Positions 7,856 to 16,357 of a DNA stretch of 38,438 bases are shown here, one piece after another (the first letter of the stretch is position 1; the number at the start of each line of letters is the position of its first letter). The DNA is from JAAYHV01 sp035268985 (GTDB lineage: Bacteria > Bacillota > Clostridia > Peptostreptococcales > Anaerovoracaceae). The DNA lies in NCBI GenBank assembly GCA_035268985.1, contig DATFJV010000071.1, positions 1 through 38,438 of the forward strand, written 5' to 3'. A program made the position numbers and the translations under genes. A model generated the notes under the pieces. The model had not been told where the DNA came from. It saw only the letters and a program-made list of their open reading frames with translations, and did no database searches.

Positions 7856-8506
7856 TCATTTTTTCAATCTTTCTTCAACATCTTTTTCAAGACTTTCGTT
7901 CCAGTCCTCATTAATTATGCAGCAATCTCTATAACTAGATACTGCTTTACAAACAACGTCATAATTAAGCTTAGTTCCTTTTCCATCTGCGCAGTAATTA
8001 GATGACCTATCTCTACCAATGCCCATATCTTCTGCTGTTTTGACAGCATCTATATTCGCTCCTAAAAAGATAAACTCCCATCCATACTTATTTTTTTGTC
8101 TTTCTATCATGCTTTTAACTTTATGAACCGAATATTCTCTACTAGCATTTTCGAGTCCATCTGTAGTAATTACGAATAGTACCTTTTCAGCTTTTTTGTT
8201 TTTAGGTAAATTCTTTTGAATATTCCCCATCATGCTGATAGTTTTGCCCATTGCATCCAAAAGAGCCGTTGTTCCCCTTACATAATAGTCGCTTCCTGTC
8301 ATTTCATCAATTTCTTTTAAGCTAACCCTATCATGAAATATTTCATAATCATCATCAAATAGCACAGTTGTAATATTCGCTTCTCCTTCTATATTTTTTT
8401 GTTCAGCAATCATAGAATTAAAACCGCCCACTGTATCTTTTTCCAGTCCGTGCATTGATCCACTTCTGTCAATAATAAATACTAATTCTGTTAATCCTTT
8501 TTTCAT
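7856..8506 (-). CDS. von Willebrand factor type A domain protein (TerY-like)
   Basis: 216 residues, essentially one vWA domain with an intact metal-ion-dependent adhesion site: DRSGSM (DxSxS) near residue 13, the Thr in RGTTALLDA, and the Asp in TTDGLENAS. There is no signal peptide or membrane segment, so this is a cytoplasmic vWA protein that would bind a partner through a divalent metal. Similar single-domain proteins occur beside macro-domain genes in Firmicutes (recollection, unverified). Here the macro-domain gene lies 76 bases upstream and the acetyltransferase follows at once. Strong GGAGG site 9 bases before the ATG. Confidence 0.9.
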   Translation of the reverse strand: MKKGLTELVFIIDRSGSMHGLEKDTVGGFNSMIAEQKNIEGEANITTVLFDDDYEIFHDRVSLKEIDEMTGSDYYVRGTTALLDAMGKTISMMGNIQKNLPKNKKAEKVLFVITTDGLENASREYSVHKVKSMIERQKNKYGWEFIFLGANIDAVKTAEDMGIGRDRSSNYCADGKGTKLNYDVVCKAVSSYRDCCIINEDWNESLEKDVEERLKK

Positions 8507-8582
8507 AATAATTACCTCCTTTTTTATTATGAATAAAGAATAACACTTTAATACTTAGCATTGGTCGCCCTATATGGGACAT

Positions 8583-9548
8583 TTATGATCCTAATGTTTG
8601 TTGTTTAAATGCATATAATGTTTCATTTATTTCAAATATATTGTATATTTCATATACAATAAAATACTCTATTATTACATCAAATTTTTTACTATGGCTC
8701 AGCGAATAACCAGCTGAATTCAATAAATCCTTAGTATCATCTAAATTAAGCTCAAGTGCTATGGCAAAAGCGAAAACCGTCTTCTTTCCCGGCTTATAGT
8801 TCAAATCATTCCTTATCTTCGAAAAATGCTTTCTATCGATATTTGCCCTTTTATATACATACGAATCCTTTAGGTTTCTTTCGTCAATAAACCTAAACAA
8901 CCTCTCAGCAAACGATTCATCCATGTGTTTCTCAATATAGTCAACATCTATAGAATAACAGGCTTCCATATTGACCTCAGGAACCATGCGTCGTTCTCCT
9001 CTATATGACATGAAATTATCAGAAACATATTTATCATCAATATATTTTCTAACATTAATTAAAAGCTTCTCGGATATAATAAATGAGTTGGTATCAAATA
9101 CTACTATATAAACTAGCATATCATTTTTTAATATAAAATCGCTTATTTCAGATGTAGCAACTTTCAGTGCTTGATCTTTAGGGTATCCAAAAACACCAGA
9201 TGATATCAACGGAAAAGCAATACTTTTAAGGCCCTTAGATTTTGCCAATTCCAAAGAATTTTTATAGCAATTTCTTAGTTGATTTTCTTCGCACTTTTTC
9301 CCTCCATGCCATACAGGGCCAACCGTATGAATCACATACTTGGCCGGCAGGTTATATCCCTTTGTAATTTTTGCCTCTCCCGTATTACATCCCTTTAATG
9401 TTTTGCATTCTACTAAAAGCTCAGGACCTGCTGCTCTATGTATTGCACCATCAACACCGCCTCCTCCTAACAAGGATTTATTAGCAGCATTAACAATGAC
9501 GTCAACTTCTACTTTAGTTATATCGTTTCTAATAATTTCCAATGGCAT
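8583..9548 (-). CDS. macro domain protein with a C-terminal helix-turn-helix-like domain
   Basis: 321 residues. Residues 1 to about 165 form a macro domain of the O-acetyl-ADP-ribose deacetylase type: NDIT, VIVNAANKSLLGGGGVDGAIHRAAG, GEAKITKGYNLPAKYVIHTVGP and LISSGVFGYP, the adenosine/ribose and pyrophosphate loops. After a linker, residues about 210-300 (SFAERLFRFIDERNLKDSYVYKRANIDRKHFS...) look like a short XRE-like DNA-binding domain followed by a helical bundle. The fusion suggests sensing ADP-ribose or its derivatives and acting on nucleic acid or a partner. It is upstream of the vWA and acetyltransferase genes and has an extended -10 promoter at 9580-9588. Confidence 0.88.
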   Translation of the reverse strand: MPLEIIRNDITKVEVDVIVNAANKSLLGGGGVDGAIHRAAGPELLVECKTLKGCNTGEAKITKGYNLPAKYVIHTVGPVWHGGKKCEENQLRNCYKNSLELAKSKGLKSIAFPLISSGVFGYPKDQALKVATSEISDFILKNDMLVYIVVFDTNSFIISEKLLINVRKYIDDKYVSDNFMSYRGERRMVPEVNMEACYSIDVDYIEKHMDESFAERLFRFIDERNLKDSYVYKRANIDRKHFSKIRNDLNYKPGKKTVFAFAIALELNLDDTKDLLNSAGYSLSHSKKFDVIIEYFIVYEIYNIFEINETLYAFKQQTLGS

Positions 9549-9579
9549 ATATAAACCTCACATGTTTTATTATTTAATA

Positions 9580-9588
9580 ATTATACCA
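9580..9588 (-). promoter_or_regulatory. extended -10 promoter of the macro-domain gene
   Basis: TGG-TATAAT on the minus strand, 32 bases before the start codon of the macro-domain gene, with no recognisable -35. It lies just before the end of the ABC ATPase gene upstream, indicating that the macro/vWA/GNAT set is transcribed separately from the importer operon. Confidence 0.45.
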
Positions 9589-9590
9589 CA

Positions 9591-10370
9591 TCAATGTTCA
9601 TTATTAAAAAGCAGATTCAAAATATCTTTTTTCAATTTTACAAACCCCTCATCTCCAACTATACTATAATCCCTATATCTATCATAAGGAACTATTATTT
9701 CTTTTATAATACTACTAGGTCTTCTATCCATAATATGTATTCTATCCGAAAGTATTAAAGCTTCTTCAATATCATGAGTAATAAAAAGTATAGTCAATTC
9801 TAGTTTTAATGATAAGTCGAGAAGTAGTTTCTGCATAATCATTCTACTATAAGCATCCAATGCGCCAAAGGGCTCATCCATCAGTATTATTTCCGGTTGC
9901 ATTATTAGTACTCTTGCCAAAGAAGCCCTTTGCTGCATTCCGCCTGACATTTGATTTGGGTAATACTCTTCAAATCCTTTAAGACCTATGAGATCAATAA
10001 TTTTTTCAAACTTCTTTTCCATTATATCTTTGTTTGTTTTTTTTAATTTTAAACCATATAAAATATTTTCTTTTACCGTAAGCCAAGGAAACAGAACTGT
10101 ATTTTGAAAAACAACTCCCTTATCACTGGAAGGGCCCTCTATTTCTTTTCCCTTAAAAAGCACCTGCCCACTATCCTTTTCTAAGAATCCACCGGCAATA
10201 TTAAGCAAAGTACTTTTACCACAACCGGAAGGTCCCAATATTCCTAGAATCTCTCCACTTTTTATGCTAATATGAACGTCTTTTAAAACCATCAATTCTT
10301 CTTTGAAAATCATAAAGCTTTTATGTAGTCCAATTATATTCATAATATCATTATTATCTTTTTTCATCAT
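9591..10370 (-). CDS. ABC importer ATPase, NitT/TauT (nitrate/sulfonate/taurine) type
   Basis: 259 residues. Walker A GPSGCGKS, signature MSGGMQQRASLARV, Walker B IILMDEPFGALDAYSR and switch THDIEEA match the SsuB/TauB/NrtD importer ATPases. It overlaps the permease gene by 17 bases and has no strong ribosome binding site, so it is probably translated by coupling. Last gene of the padR-radical SAM-importer operon. The family transports nitrate, sulfonates, thiamine pyrimidine precursors, riboflavin and others; the substrate here is not readable from the ATPase. Confidence 0.92.
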   Translation of the reverse strand: MMKKDNNDIMNIIGLHKSFMIFKEELMVLKDVHISIKSGEILGILGPSGCGKSTLLNIAGGFLEKDSGQVLFKGKEIEGPSSDKGVVFQNTVLFPWLTVKENILYGLKLKKTNKDIMEKKFEKIIDLIGLKGFEEYYPNQMSGGMQQRASLARVLIMQPEIILMDEPFGALDAYSRMIMQKLLLDLSLKLELTILFITHDIEEALILSDRIHIMDRRPSSIIKEIIVPYDRYRDYSIVGDEGFVKLKKDILNLLFNNEH

Positions 10371-11127
10371 AATTTAATACACACTTCCCTATAAACTTTA
10401 ATAATTTATCACTAATAAAACCTATTAATGAAATAACTACCATAGTTACAATTATCATTTCCGTTTGTCCTGTTATCCTAGAATCCATCATAACAGCTCC
10501 GATTCCCAAGTTTATTCCCGTAAGTTCTCCCAAAACGAGATACGCCCAAGATACTCCAAGACCTAGTCTCAATCCTGTAATAATCGAAGGAAATGCCCAA
10601 GGGAAAATAACCGTTGTATTTATCTTTATATGATTGGCTCCAAGCATTTGAGCTGCCATTATATATTCTTTGGGAGTTTCCAGTATTCCATATAGGGTAT
10701 TTAAATATACCGGGAAAAAAGCCGCTAAAGCTATTAATAGAACTGTAAGGGTTTCTCCAATTCCAAACCATACCATAAAAATAGGCAACCACCCTATTCC
10801 AGGCACTGTTCTTATTGCATTTATTAATGGCTCTATTAACGATCTTAAAACCTTAACCCTCCCAGTAATAAACCCTAAAGATATCCCTAAAAATGTTGAT
10901 ATGCTAAATCCAATTATAACTCTTGTTATACTTGCCAAGGCATTAGCAACAAAGTCCCCTGAATAAATTGTAATATCATAGAATCCAAAAATAAAATCCA
11001 GAAAGTATTTTATAGTCATAATAAAGCTAGGCATAAGATAAGACTCAGTTCCAAAAACATCTGTTATCATGTACCAAACAAATACTATAGCTAACGGAAT
11101 TACAAGTCCTAATACTCTATTTTTCAT
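10354..11127 (-). CDS. ABC importer permease, NitT/TauT type
   Basis: 257 residues with six or so membrane segments (first at about 5-20) and the BPD_transp_1 coupling motif in the EYIMAAQMLGANHIKINTTVIFPWAFPSIITGLRLGLG region, including the EAA-type Ala and Gly. It resembles SsuC/TauC/ThiX. It overlaps the lipoprotein gene by 11 bases upstream and the ATPase by 17 bases downstream. Start supported by AAGGGAAG 3-8 bases upstream. Confidence 0.9.
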   Translation of the reverse strand: MKNRVLGLVIPLAIVFVWYMITDVFGTESYLMPSFIMTIKYFLDFIFGFYDITIYSGDFVANALASITRVIIGFSISTFLGISLGFITGRVKVLRSLIEPLINAIRTVPGIGWLPIFMVWFGIGETLTVLLIALAAFFPVYLNTLYGILETPKEYIMAAQMLGANHIKINTTVIFPWAFPSIITGLRLGLGVSWAYLVLGELTGINLGIGAVMMDSRITGQTEMIIVTMVVISLIGFISDKLLKFIGKCVLNYDEKR

Positions 11128-12064
11128 AATCTTCCCTTATATCCTCCACATACCTTGTAAAAAACATGGCTTCAATGTCTGGCACCTCTTCTATCATGCC
11201 CTGTTCTTTCATTCTTAATGATAACTTCTCTACCCGCTTTATATAATCTTTATCAATATCCCAAAACAAGTTGATATTCTCCATTGATAGCTTCAAAACA
11301 TCTCTTTCTACTCCAAATTCCAACGATTTATTAACCCATGCCTCGTTATCATTATTTAGCCTAATGGTTGACATATAATGGGCATATACTAAGTTCTTTA
11401 TAAGTTCTGGTTTTTCTTCTATTCTCTCCTTAGTAGTTATCATAACACTATTAATTGTTCCAAACCCCGTTTCCTCATTAGGATACAATAGAATTTCCCC
11501 ATAGCCTTCAATTACTGCCATGGAAGGATATGGTTCTCCACTGTAAAAAGCATCTATATCTCCTCGTTTAAGAGCTTGACCCATGTCAAAAAAATCGACC
11601 CTTATTAACTCCACATCTTTTTCGGGACTTAGACCAGCTTTTCCCAATACTTCCAATAGCAACAAATGGTGCATTGTCCCAGGTACATATGCAATTTTTT
11701 TACCTTTAAGATCTTTAATTTCCCTTATTCCCGAATCTTTTTTTATAACGAGAGCAGAACATCCATTGGATAATCCAGCTAAAACAACTATAGGTTCTCC
11801 TTTAGCCCTTGCCGTAATTGCAGTAACTAAAGTGGAGCCACATATATCCAGGCTACTAGAAAGTAAAGCCATCTTCATGTCTCCAGGATTTGTAAAAGGA
11901 AGAACCTCGATTTCTTTATTATTCAAATAGTTTTCATAAAAAAAAGGTTGGATTGTTTGAGCCGTTTTCCAAGTACCTATTCTTAATGGCTTTTCATTAA
12001 CAGTACAACCAACTATCGAAAACAATAAAATAAAAGAAATCATCATAGCAACCAGTCTTTTCAT
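11117..12064 (-). CDS. substrate-binding lipoprotein, NMT1/ThiY/SsuA-like
   Basis: 315 residues. The signal peptide ends in a lipobox, FSIVGC, so Cys20 would be lipidated and the protein anchored outside the membrane. The body looks like NMT1/THI5 or SsuA solute-binding proteins: LRIGTWKTAQTIQPFFYENYL, then SSLDICGSTLVTAITARAKGEPIVVLAGL and KDLKGKKIAYVPGTMHHLLLLEVLGKAGL. The start overlaps the radical SAM stop (ATGA). That a binding protein of this class follows a radical SAM enzyme so tightly suggests that the imported compound is the enzyme's substrate or product (inference). Confidence 0.88.
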   Translation of the reverse strand: MKRLVAMMISFILLFSIVGCTVNEKPLRIGTWKTAQTIQPFFYENYLNNKEIEVLPFTNPGDMKMALLSSSLDICGSTLVTAITARAKGEPIVVLAGLSNGCSALVIKKDSGIREIKDLKGKKIAYVPGTMHHLLLLEVLGKAGLSPEKDVELIRVDFFDMGQALKRGDIDAFYSGEPYPSMAVIEGYGEILLYPNEETGFGTINSVMITTKERIEEKPELIKNLVYAHYMSTIRLNNDNEAWVNKSLEFGVERDVLKLSMENINLFWDIDKDYIKRVEKLSLRMKEQGMIEEVPDIEAMFFTRYVEDIREDYEK

Positions 12065-13068
12065 ATCAGCTCTCTTTTCTGTATCACATTATATCCATTA
12101 TTTTTAAATATTCTTTCGGCATCTACGGGAGTAAATCCATTCCAATCCGTGGTTAAAACATTAGAGTCATCTCTTGGAACAGCCCCCGTTTCCACAACTA
12201 CAACATTTGCTCCCCATTTTACGGATTTTTCAGATGCTTTGTGCACACATATATCCTTAACATGATAATTTAAAGCCAGTCTTATTGCTGCTATTATCTG
12301 CGCTAACCTTCTTTCACTTAAAGCATCTAATTCGCCCAAAGGAGTTCCTTTCACAGGTATCCTCTGCATTGCGCCGGAAACAACAGCCTTAAAATCTGAA
12401 ATATTATATAAGGCCTCTGCTATTTCTTCATTCCCATGTTCTATTCCTATGGGTTCAACTAAAGAAACAAGTTTTAGCTTTGATTTTTTTACATTCTTTA
12501 AGGTTTCAATCCTGTCATTTGGATCAAAACTAGTGTCCGTTCCTTCCCTTAGCCTAAGTGTATGATATGCGCAATCCACTCCTAAACCATAGAATTCTTC
12601 AGCTAACTCATCATTAAATTCTCCTATATTAATAACTAGCTCATATTCGCCTTTAACTTCTTTTCTAATTTTTTTGATTAGCGCTTTAAGTTTGAAAACA
12701 CTATAGAATTGAGTTGTTCTTAAAACTATCCATCTTACATTTAACATTACGTAATTTCTTATTATACCTAAAATTTCATCTTGTGGTAATTCATAATTTT
12801 CTTTTACTATCCCCCACTTTTCACCCAGCGAACAGTAATTACAATTCATAGGGCATGGATGATAATCTATTCCCACTGCCCCCCATATATATGCATTGCC
12901 CTTAGTTACTTCCATTGCAAGTTCACCTGCTGCTTCGCCAAGAACATCACAATTCCTAGAAAGAGGATCTATTTCCAAAAGTTTAATAAATATTTCTTTA
13001 TCCAAAAGTTCACCTTTGAAGGCCACTTTTTTAGCCATTTCAATTATTTTTAATTCTTCCATATTCAT
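12061..13068 (-). CDS. radical SAM enzyme of the BioB/HydE/PylB-like group
   Basis: 335 residues. The iron-sulfur motif is CPMNCNYC (Cx3Cx2C), around residues 73-80, preceded by a BioB/ThiH/HydE-style helical N-terminus (DPLSRNCDVLGEAAGELA) and GNAYIWGAVGIDYHPCP. The barrel continues with VLRTTQFYSVFKLKALI, LVINIGEFNDELAEEF, a late EPIGIEHGNEEI, and a C-terminal region rich in small residues (KWGANVVVVETGAVPRDD) typical of the BATS-type closing segment. The reaction is unknown: I do not recognise it as BioB, HydE, HydG, ThiH or PylB. It is coupled to PadR (TAATG) and to the binding lipoprotein (ATGA), so it acts in the same pathway as the importer. Confidence 0.85.
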   Translation of the reverse strand: MNMEELKIIEMAKKVAFKGELLDKEIFIKLLEIDPLSRNCDVLGEAAGELAMEVTKGNAYIWGAVGIDYHPCPMNCNYCSLGEKWGIVKENYELPQDEILGIIRNYVMLNVRWIVLRTTQFYSVFKLKALIKKIRKEVKGEYELVINIGEFNDELAEEFYGLGVDCAYHTLRLREGTDTSFDPNDRIETLKNVKKSKLKLVSLVEPIGIEHGNEEIAEALYNISDFKAVVSGAMQRIPVKGTPLGELDALSERRLAQIIAAIRLALNYHVKDICVHKASEKSVKWGANVVVVETGAVPRDDSNVLTTDWNGFTPVDAERIFKNNGYNVIQKRELI

Positions 13069-13457
13069 TACTTTATCGCCATTTTACCCTCTCCAATTAT
13101 CTTTTCAATAAACACTTTGTATCCCTCTAGAGTATCTATCCATTTTACTAAACATTCTTTGCCCTTTTCAGTAATCGTATAATTCTTTTTAGCAGGACCC
13201 GTCTTTTCCATAATCCATTCACATTCAATCATTTCTCGTTCTTCCAGGGTTCTTAATGCCCTATATATTCCTGTGTTATCAACGCTTTCATCATGAAAAA
13301 CTCCCATATTTTCAAGCTCCTTAATAATCATATATCCATGGGCTTCTTTTTTAGCTAAAATTATCAAAATGTTTGGTTGAATAAGTTTATCCAAAGTATA
13401 ACCTTTACACGAACATTTCACCTTGTCATCTATTAGACCTAGTCCACTATTAGACAT
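13068..13457 (-). CDS. PadR family transcriptional regulator with an N-terminal Cys-x-Cys motif
   Basis: About 129 residues. The winged helix has the PadR hallmarks ILIILAKKEAHGYMIIKELE and GIYRALRTLEEREMIECEW, with a C-terminal helix for dimerisation. The N-terminus contains KCSCKGYTL, a Cys-x-Cys that might bind metal or sense redox state. I start at 13457: AGGAGG lies 7 bases upstream and the promoter occupies the stretch that the longer frame (to 13511) would translate; the adjacent ATG at 13460 is also possible. First gene of the operon with the radical SAM enzyme and importer, so it is the likely regulator. Confidence 0.9.
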   Translation of the reverse strand: MSNSGLGLIDDKVKCSCKGYTLDKLIQPNILIILAKKEAHGYMIIKELENMGVFHDESVDNTGIYRALRTLEEREMIECEWIMEKTGPAKKNYTITEKGKECLVKWIDTLEGYKVFIEKIIGEGKMAIK

Positions 13458-13479
13458 CATCCTACCTCCTTTTTTTCTA

Positions 13480-13508
13480 AGTATATCTTCCCCTAATATT
13501 TTTGTCAA
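13480..13508 (-). promoter_or_regulatory. promoter of the padR-radical SAM-importer operon
   Basis: TTGACA (13508-13503) and TATACT (13485-13480) are separated by 17 bases on the minus strand, close to the sigma-A consensus. Initiation would fall near 13473, only a few bases before the AGGAGG, giving a very short leader. The -35 overlaps the T-run of the upstream terminator. Confidence 0.75.
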
Positions 13509-13528
13509 CAAAAAAGGCCTATTGGCCT
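13509..13528 (-). terminator. terminator of the kinase/ABC/hydrolase operon
   Basis: On the minus strand AGGCC-AATA-GGCCT is followed by TTTTTT. The stem overlaps the TAG stop of the hydrolase gene (13519-13521). The stem is short (5 bp) but GC-only, and the T-run is clean. Confidence 0.65.
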
Positions 13529-14454
13529 ATTTTGTTTGTATATTCACTTATATTCGATATCATTTCCTTACTTAATGAATAAGATGGATCTCCATAAGAC
13601 TTCACGTTATCCTCATCACTTCCAATTTCCTTTAAAACATGATTCATATCTTCAATCAATACAAGTTCAGAATCATTTGCCGATTCATCAAGCAGCTTAG
13701 CATCATATTCTTTGACCTGTAAATCCTTTAAACCTTGAATGATTAATATAGGTATTTGTAGTTTGGCTATTTCTTGTTTAGGGTTATACTTCATCCAAGT
13801 TAGTAAAAATTCTTGATTTATCATATTAAACATAGGATCAATTTCTTCACCATTGGCTTTAGTCTCACCCTTTAAAAGTTTGTTGATTAAATCTATGTGA
13901 TTAGCATACATATTTTCATCTACCATATATTGCTTAATCATGGTTTTCCCGATATTTTCTCCACTTCCTGCTATGGATATATATCCATCAACTCCCATCT
14001 CTTTAGCTGAAATCATTCCGATTAATGAACCTTGGCTATGTCCCATAATTACTACCTTTTCATAACCTAAAGCTTTCATTTCCTTTATGACCGCATTTAA
14101 ATCATCAATAAAGTCATCAAACACAATGCCGCCTTCGTTATTAAAGGTCTCTAGGCTTTCACCTGCAGTTCTCTTATCATATCTAAAGGTTGATATCCCT
14201 TCCTTTTTTAATTCTTTTGCTAGCTGTAAAAACGAATCATTATCACCTTCAACAAGAGGTGTATTTCCATTCATATCTGTGGGGCCTGAACCAGCCACAA
14301 AAATGACCAATTTATCTTTTGAGGCATCTATCAATTTTCCGTTAATTGTGCCTCCATTTACTTCAATTTTCATATTTTTACCTCCATATGAAAGTATGGA
14401 TATTCCTAATACCATTATTAACATTAGAGCTATATATACAATTATTTTTTTCAT
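13519..14454 (-). CDS. exported alpha/beta hydrolase
   Basis: 311 residues. An N-terminal hydrophobic segment (about 4-22) indicates export or membrane anchoring. The alpha/beta hydrolase fold is shown by FVAGSGPTDMNGN (oxyanion region), FRYDKRTAGES, the nucleophile elbow GHSQGS with catalytic Ser, a late Asp in QGLKDLQVKEYDAKLL and the His in IEDMNHVLKEI, giving a complete Ser-Asp-His triad. The substrate may be an ester or envelope compound. It is the last gene of the operon with the ABC-2 exporter and two-component system, starting 11 bases after the permease stop. Confidence 0.88.
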   Translation of the reverse strand: MKKIIVYIALMLIMVLGISILSYGGKNMKIEVNGGTINGKLIDASKDKLVIFVAGSGPTDMNGNTPLVEGDNDSFLQLAKELKKEGISTFRYDKRTAGESLETFNNEGGIVFDDFIDDLNAVIKEMKALGYEKVVIMGHSQGSLIGMISAKEMGVDGYISIAGSGENIGKTMIKQYMVDENMYANHIDLINKLLKGETKANGEEIDPMFNMINQEFLLTWMKYNPKQEIAKLQIPILIIQGLKDLQVKEYDAKLLDESANDSELVLIEDMNHVLKEIGSDEDNVKSYGDPSYSLSKEMISNISEYTNKIGQ

Positions 14455-14465
14455 TTAACCCCTCA

Positions 14466-15242
14466 CTATCTAGTAACCAAATCTAATCTTCTCATTCTGT
14501 AAATAGTTAACACATTTAATACCGCAATAACAAATACTGTTATAAATAGAGGAATTATTACTTCTTCTCTCATAGCATTACTTAATAAGATAGCTTCATC
14601 AAATAAACCCGATGGAAACCTATTACCATTTTCAAAAACCCCCGCAATAATATTACTTCCATATATTATAACCAAAGAGATTATGGCAGTTGAAATTGTG
14701 TTTTTTAAAAATGTTCCAACAAACAGTACAATACTTATTGCCATATAATAGAATATCCCTATATATACTCCACTTAGAATCACCGTAGTTATGCTAATAT
14801 CATCCATTCCAAACAAAGCACCTGCATAGATATAATCCACTATAACCGCTATAACAATCATAATTATTGTATATATCCCATAAACTAAATTCTTTGCAAT
14901 TACTATATCTTCTATTTTTTTATTGCTACATATTGGCAAAATCAACGTTTTTTCTTTTCTCTCTCCTGCAATTAATACAGCAGTAACTAATACTATAACA
15001 AGTGTACCTATTTCAAAGACATCACCCATAAAGCCTCTTAAACAATCTATTTGATTTGAAATAACCATTTGATTTAGCATTTCCTCTTCCATACCATCGA
15101 ATTGTGATTTGAGTACTTCTGGTAAAATAAGCTTATTCATAACTGGATTTAATATAGAAAAGAAGAGTAGCACTGCCGCTATGGAAAGAAATCTATAGGT
15201 TCTAATACCTTCCAATATTTCTTTTTTTATTATAACTAACAT
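14466..15242 (-). CDS. ABC-2 type transporter permease
   Basis: 258 residues with about six membrane segments: one near residues 17-40, then a cluster after residue 70, with the conserved GERKEKTLILPICSNKKIEDIVIAKNL between segments, typical of ABC-2 permeases of the NatB/GldF kind. It starts one base from the stop of its ATPase. With that ATPase it would form an exporter controlled by the two-component system upstream. Confidence 0.87.
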   Translation of the reverse strand: MLVIIKKEILEGIRTYRFLSIAAVLLFFSILNPVMNKLILPEVLKSQFDGMEEEMLNQMVISNQIDCLRGFMGDVFEIGTLVIVLVTAVLIAGERKEKTLILPICSNKKIEDIVIAKNLVYGIYTIIMIVIAVIVDYIYAGALFGMDDISITTVILSGVYIGIFYYMAISIVLFVGTFLKNTISTAIISLVIIYGSNIIAGVFENGNRFPSGLFDEAILLSNAMREEVIIPLFITVFVIAVLNVLTIYRMRRLDLVTR

Positions 15243-16124
15243 TTATTCCTCCCCATCCGTTATCATCATATATATTTCTTCCAATGTATGTTTTTTTCTA
15301 ACAATAGAATCCACCGGTGTCATTAATTTAGAGACAATACCATATATCTCATTTGACATATTAGCACCATCAGCTGTTATCAAGGTAATCTTCTTTTCAT
15401 CCTTTGTAATATCCTTAACCCATTGCTCTTTATTAATTTCAATTATCTCATATGGGTCAGGAACCTCTGCAAAATTTATCTCAAAATTCGGTTCAGTATA
15501 TTGATTCATTATTGTGCTTAAATCTGCCTCTTTAATCATTTTGCCTTCTCTAATTATCCCAACCTTATCGCAAACCTTTTCAACATCATCTAATATATGT
15601 GTCGAAAGAAAAATAGTCTTCCCTCTACTTTTAAGTTCTTTTATCATTCTCAATACATCTGATCTGCCTTCTGGGTCTAAAGCCGAAGAAGGTTCATCCA
15701 ATAGAACTAAATCTGGATCATGTATTAATGCTACCGCCATACCAAGTCTTTGTCTCATTCCCCTTGAATATCCACCTATTCTTCTTTTAGCTGCTTTTTC
15801 AAGGCCAACCCATTCTAGCATTTCTTTTACTCGCTTTTTCGTATCTCCCTTATATTCACTGCCTATATAGGTCAAATACTCAGCACCAGTCATCCACGGA
15901 TAAAATTTAGGTTCCTCTGGCAAATACCCAATCATTTCACTATTGATTTTTACTTCTCCTTCATTTGGTTTTGAAAGCCCTGCTAATATTTCTATTGTAG
16001 TAGATTTCCCTGCACCATTATGTCCTAAAAAGCCATACACATCATTGTCCAAAACATTAATTGAAATATCATCCAGCGCTCTAAACTTTCCAAAGGTTTT
16101 TACTAAATTATTAGTAATTATCAT
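15243..16124 (-). CDS. ABC transporter ATP-binding protein
   Basis: About 293 residues. Walker A GHNGAGKST, signature YSRGMRQRLGMAVAL, Walker B LVLLDEPSSALDPEGR and switch STHILDD are intact; the C-terminal ~80 residues are the usual extension of exporter ATPases (GldA/NatA type). The start is set at the ATG at 16124, 6 bases after AGAAGG; it overlaps the end of the PLDc_N gene by 14 bases, implying coupling. The ATPase pairs with the permease that follows. Confidence 0.92.
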   Translation of the reverse strand: MIITNNLVKTFGKFRALDDISINVLDNDVYGFLGHNGAGKSTTIEILAGLSKPNEGEVKINSEMIGYLPEEPKFYPWMTGAEYLTYIGSEYKGDTKKRVKEMLEWVGLEKAAKRRIGGYSRGMRQRLGMAVALIHDPDLVLLDEPSSALDPEGRSDVLRMIKELKSRGKTIFLSTHILDDVEKVCDKVGIIREGKMIKEADLSTIMNQYTEPNFEINFAEVPDPYEIIEINKEQWVKDITKDEKKITLITADGANMSNEIYGIVSKLMTPVDSIVRKKHTLEEIYMMITDGEE

Positions 16125-16341
16125 AGTTGTCCTTCTTTCTGCCAAGCATTAAAAACAATATTGGGCCAACTAGATTTACAAATATCACAATTACTATCCA
16201 AAGACCCTTATTAAGATTGTCGACACCGTCCTTGAATATTTTAACTAGTGAAAAAACAACTAAACCCAAATTCAATAATAATAGCGGTAATATTATTACC
16301 ATATACTCCATTAACTGTTCAATCTCATAAATATTATTCAT
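16111..16341 (-). CDS. small PLDc_N-domain membrane protein
   Basis: 76 residues with two membrane segments (about 13-35 and 46-65) and the PLDc_N signature NKGLWIVIVIFVNLVGPILFLMLGRK. This domain is found alone next to ABC-2 exporters and at the N-terminus of cardiolipin synthases; alone it has no catalytic HKD motif. Start at the ATG at 16341, 8 bases after GGGAGG, rather than the GTG at 16350. Possibly an accessory or sensor subunit of the exporter. Confidence 0.85.
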   Translation of the reverse strand: MNNIYEIEQLMEYMVIILPLLLLNLGLVVFSLVKIFKDGVDNLNKGLWIVIVIFVNLVGPILFLMLGRKKDNYDNY

Positions 16342-16357
16342 AAAAAACACCTCCCTT

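Noticed and set aside
10478..10792. 104-residue minus-strand frame within the importer permease
   Set aside because: Out-of-frame shadow of the permease gene without a start signal.
13458..13511. N-terminal extension of PadR from 13511
   Set aside because: It would translate through the TTGACA-17-TATACT promoter; the AGGAGG supports the start at 13457.
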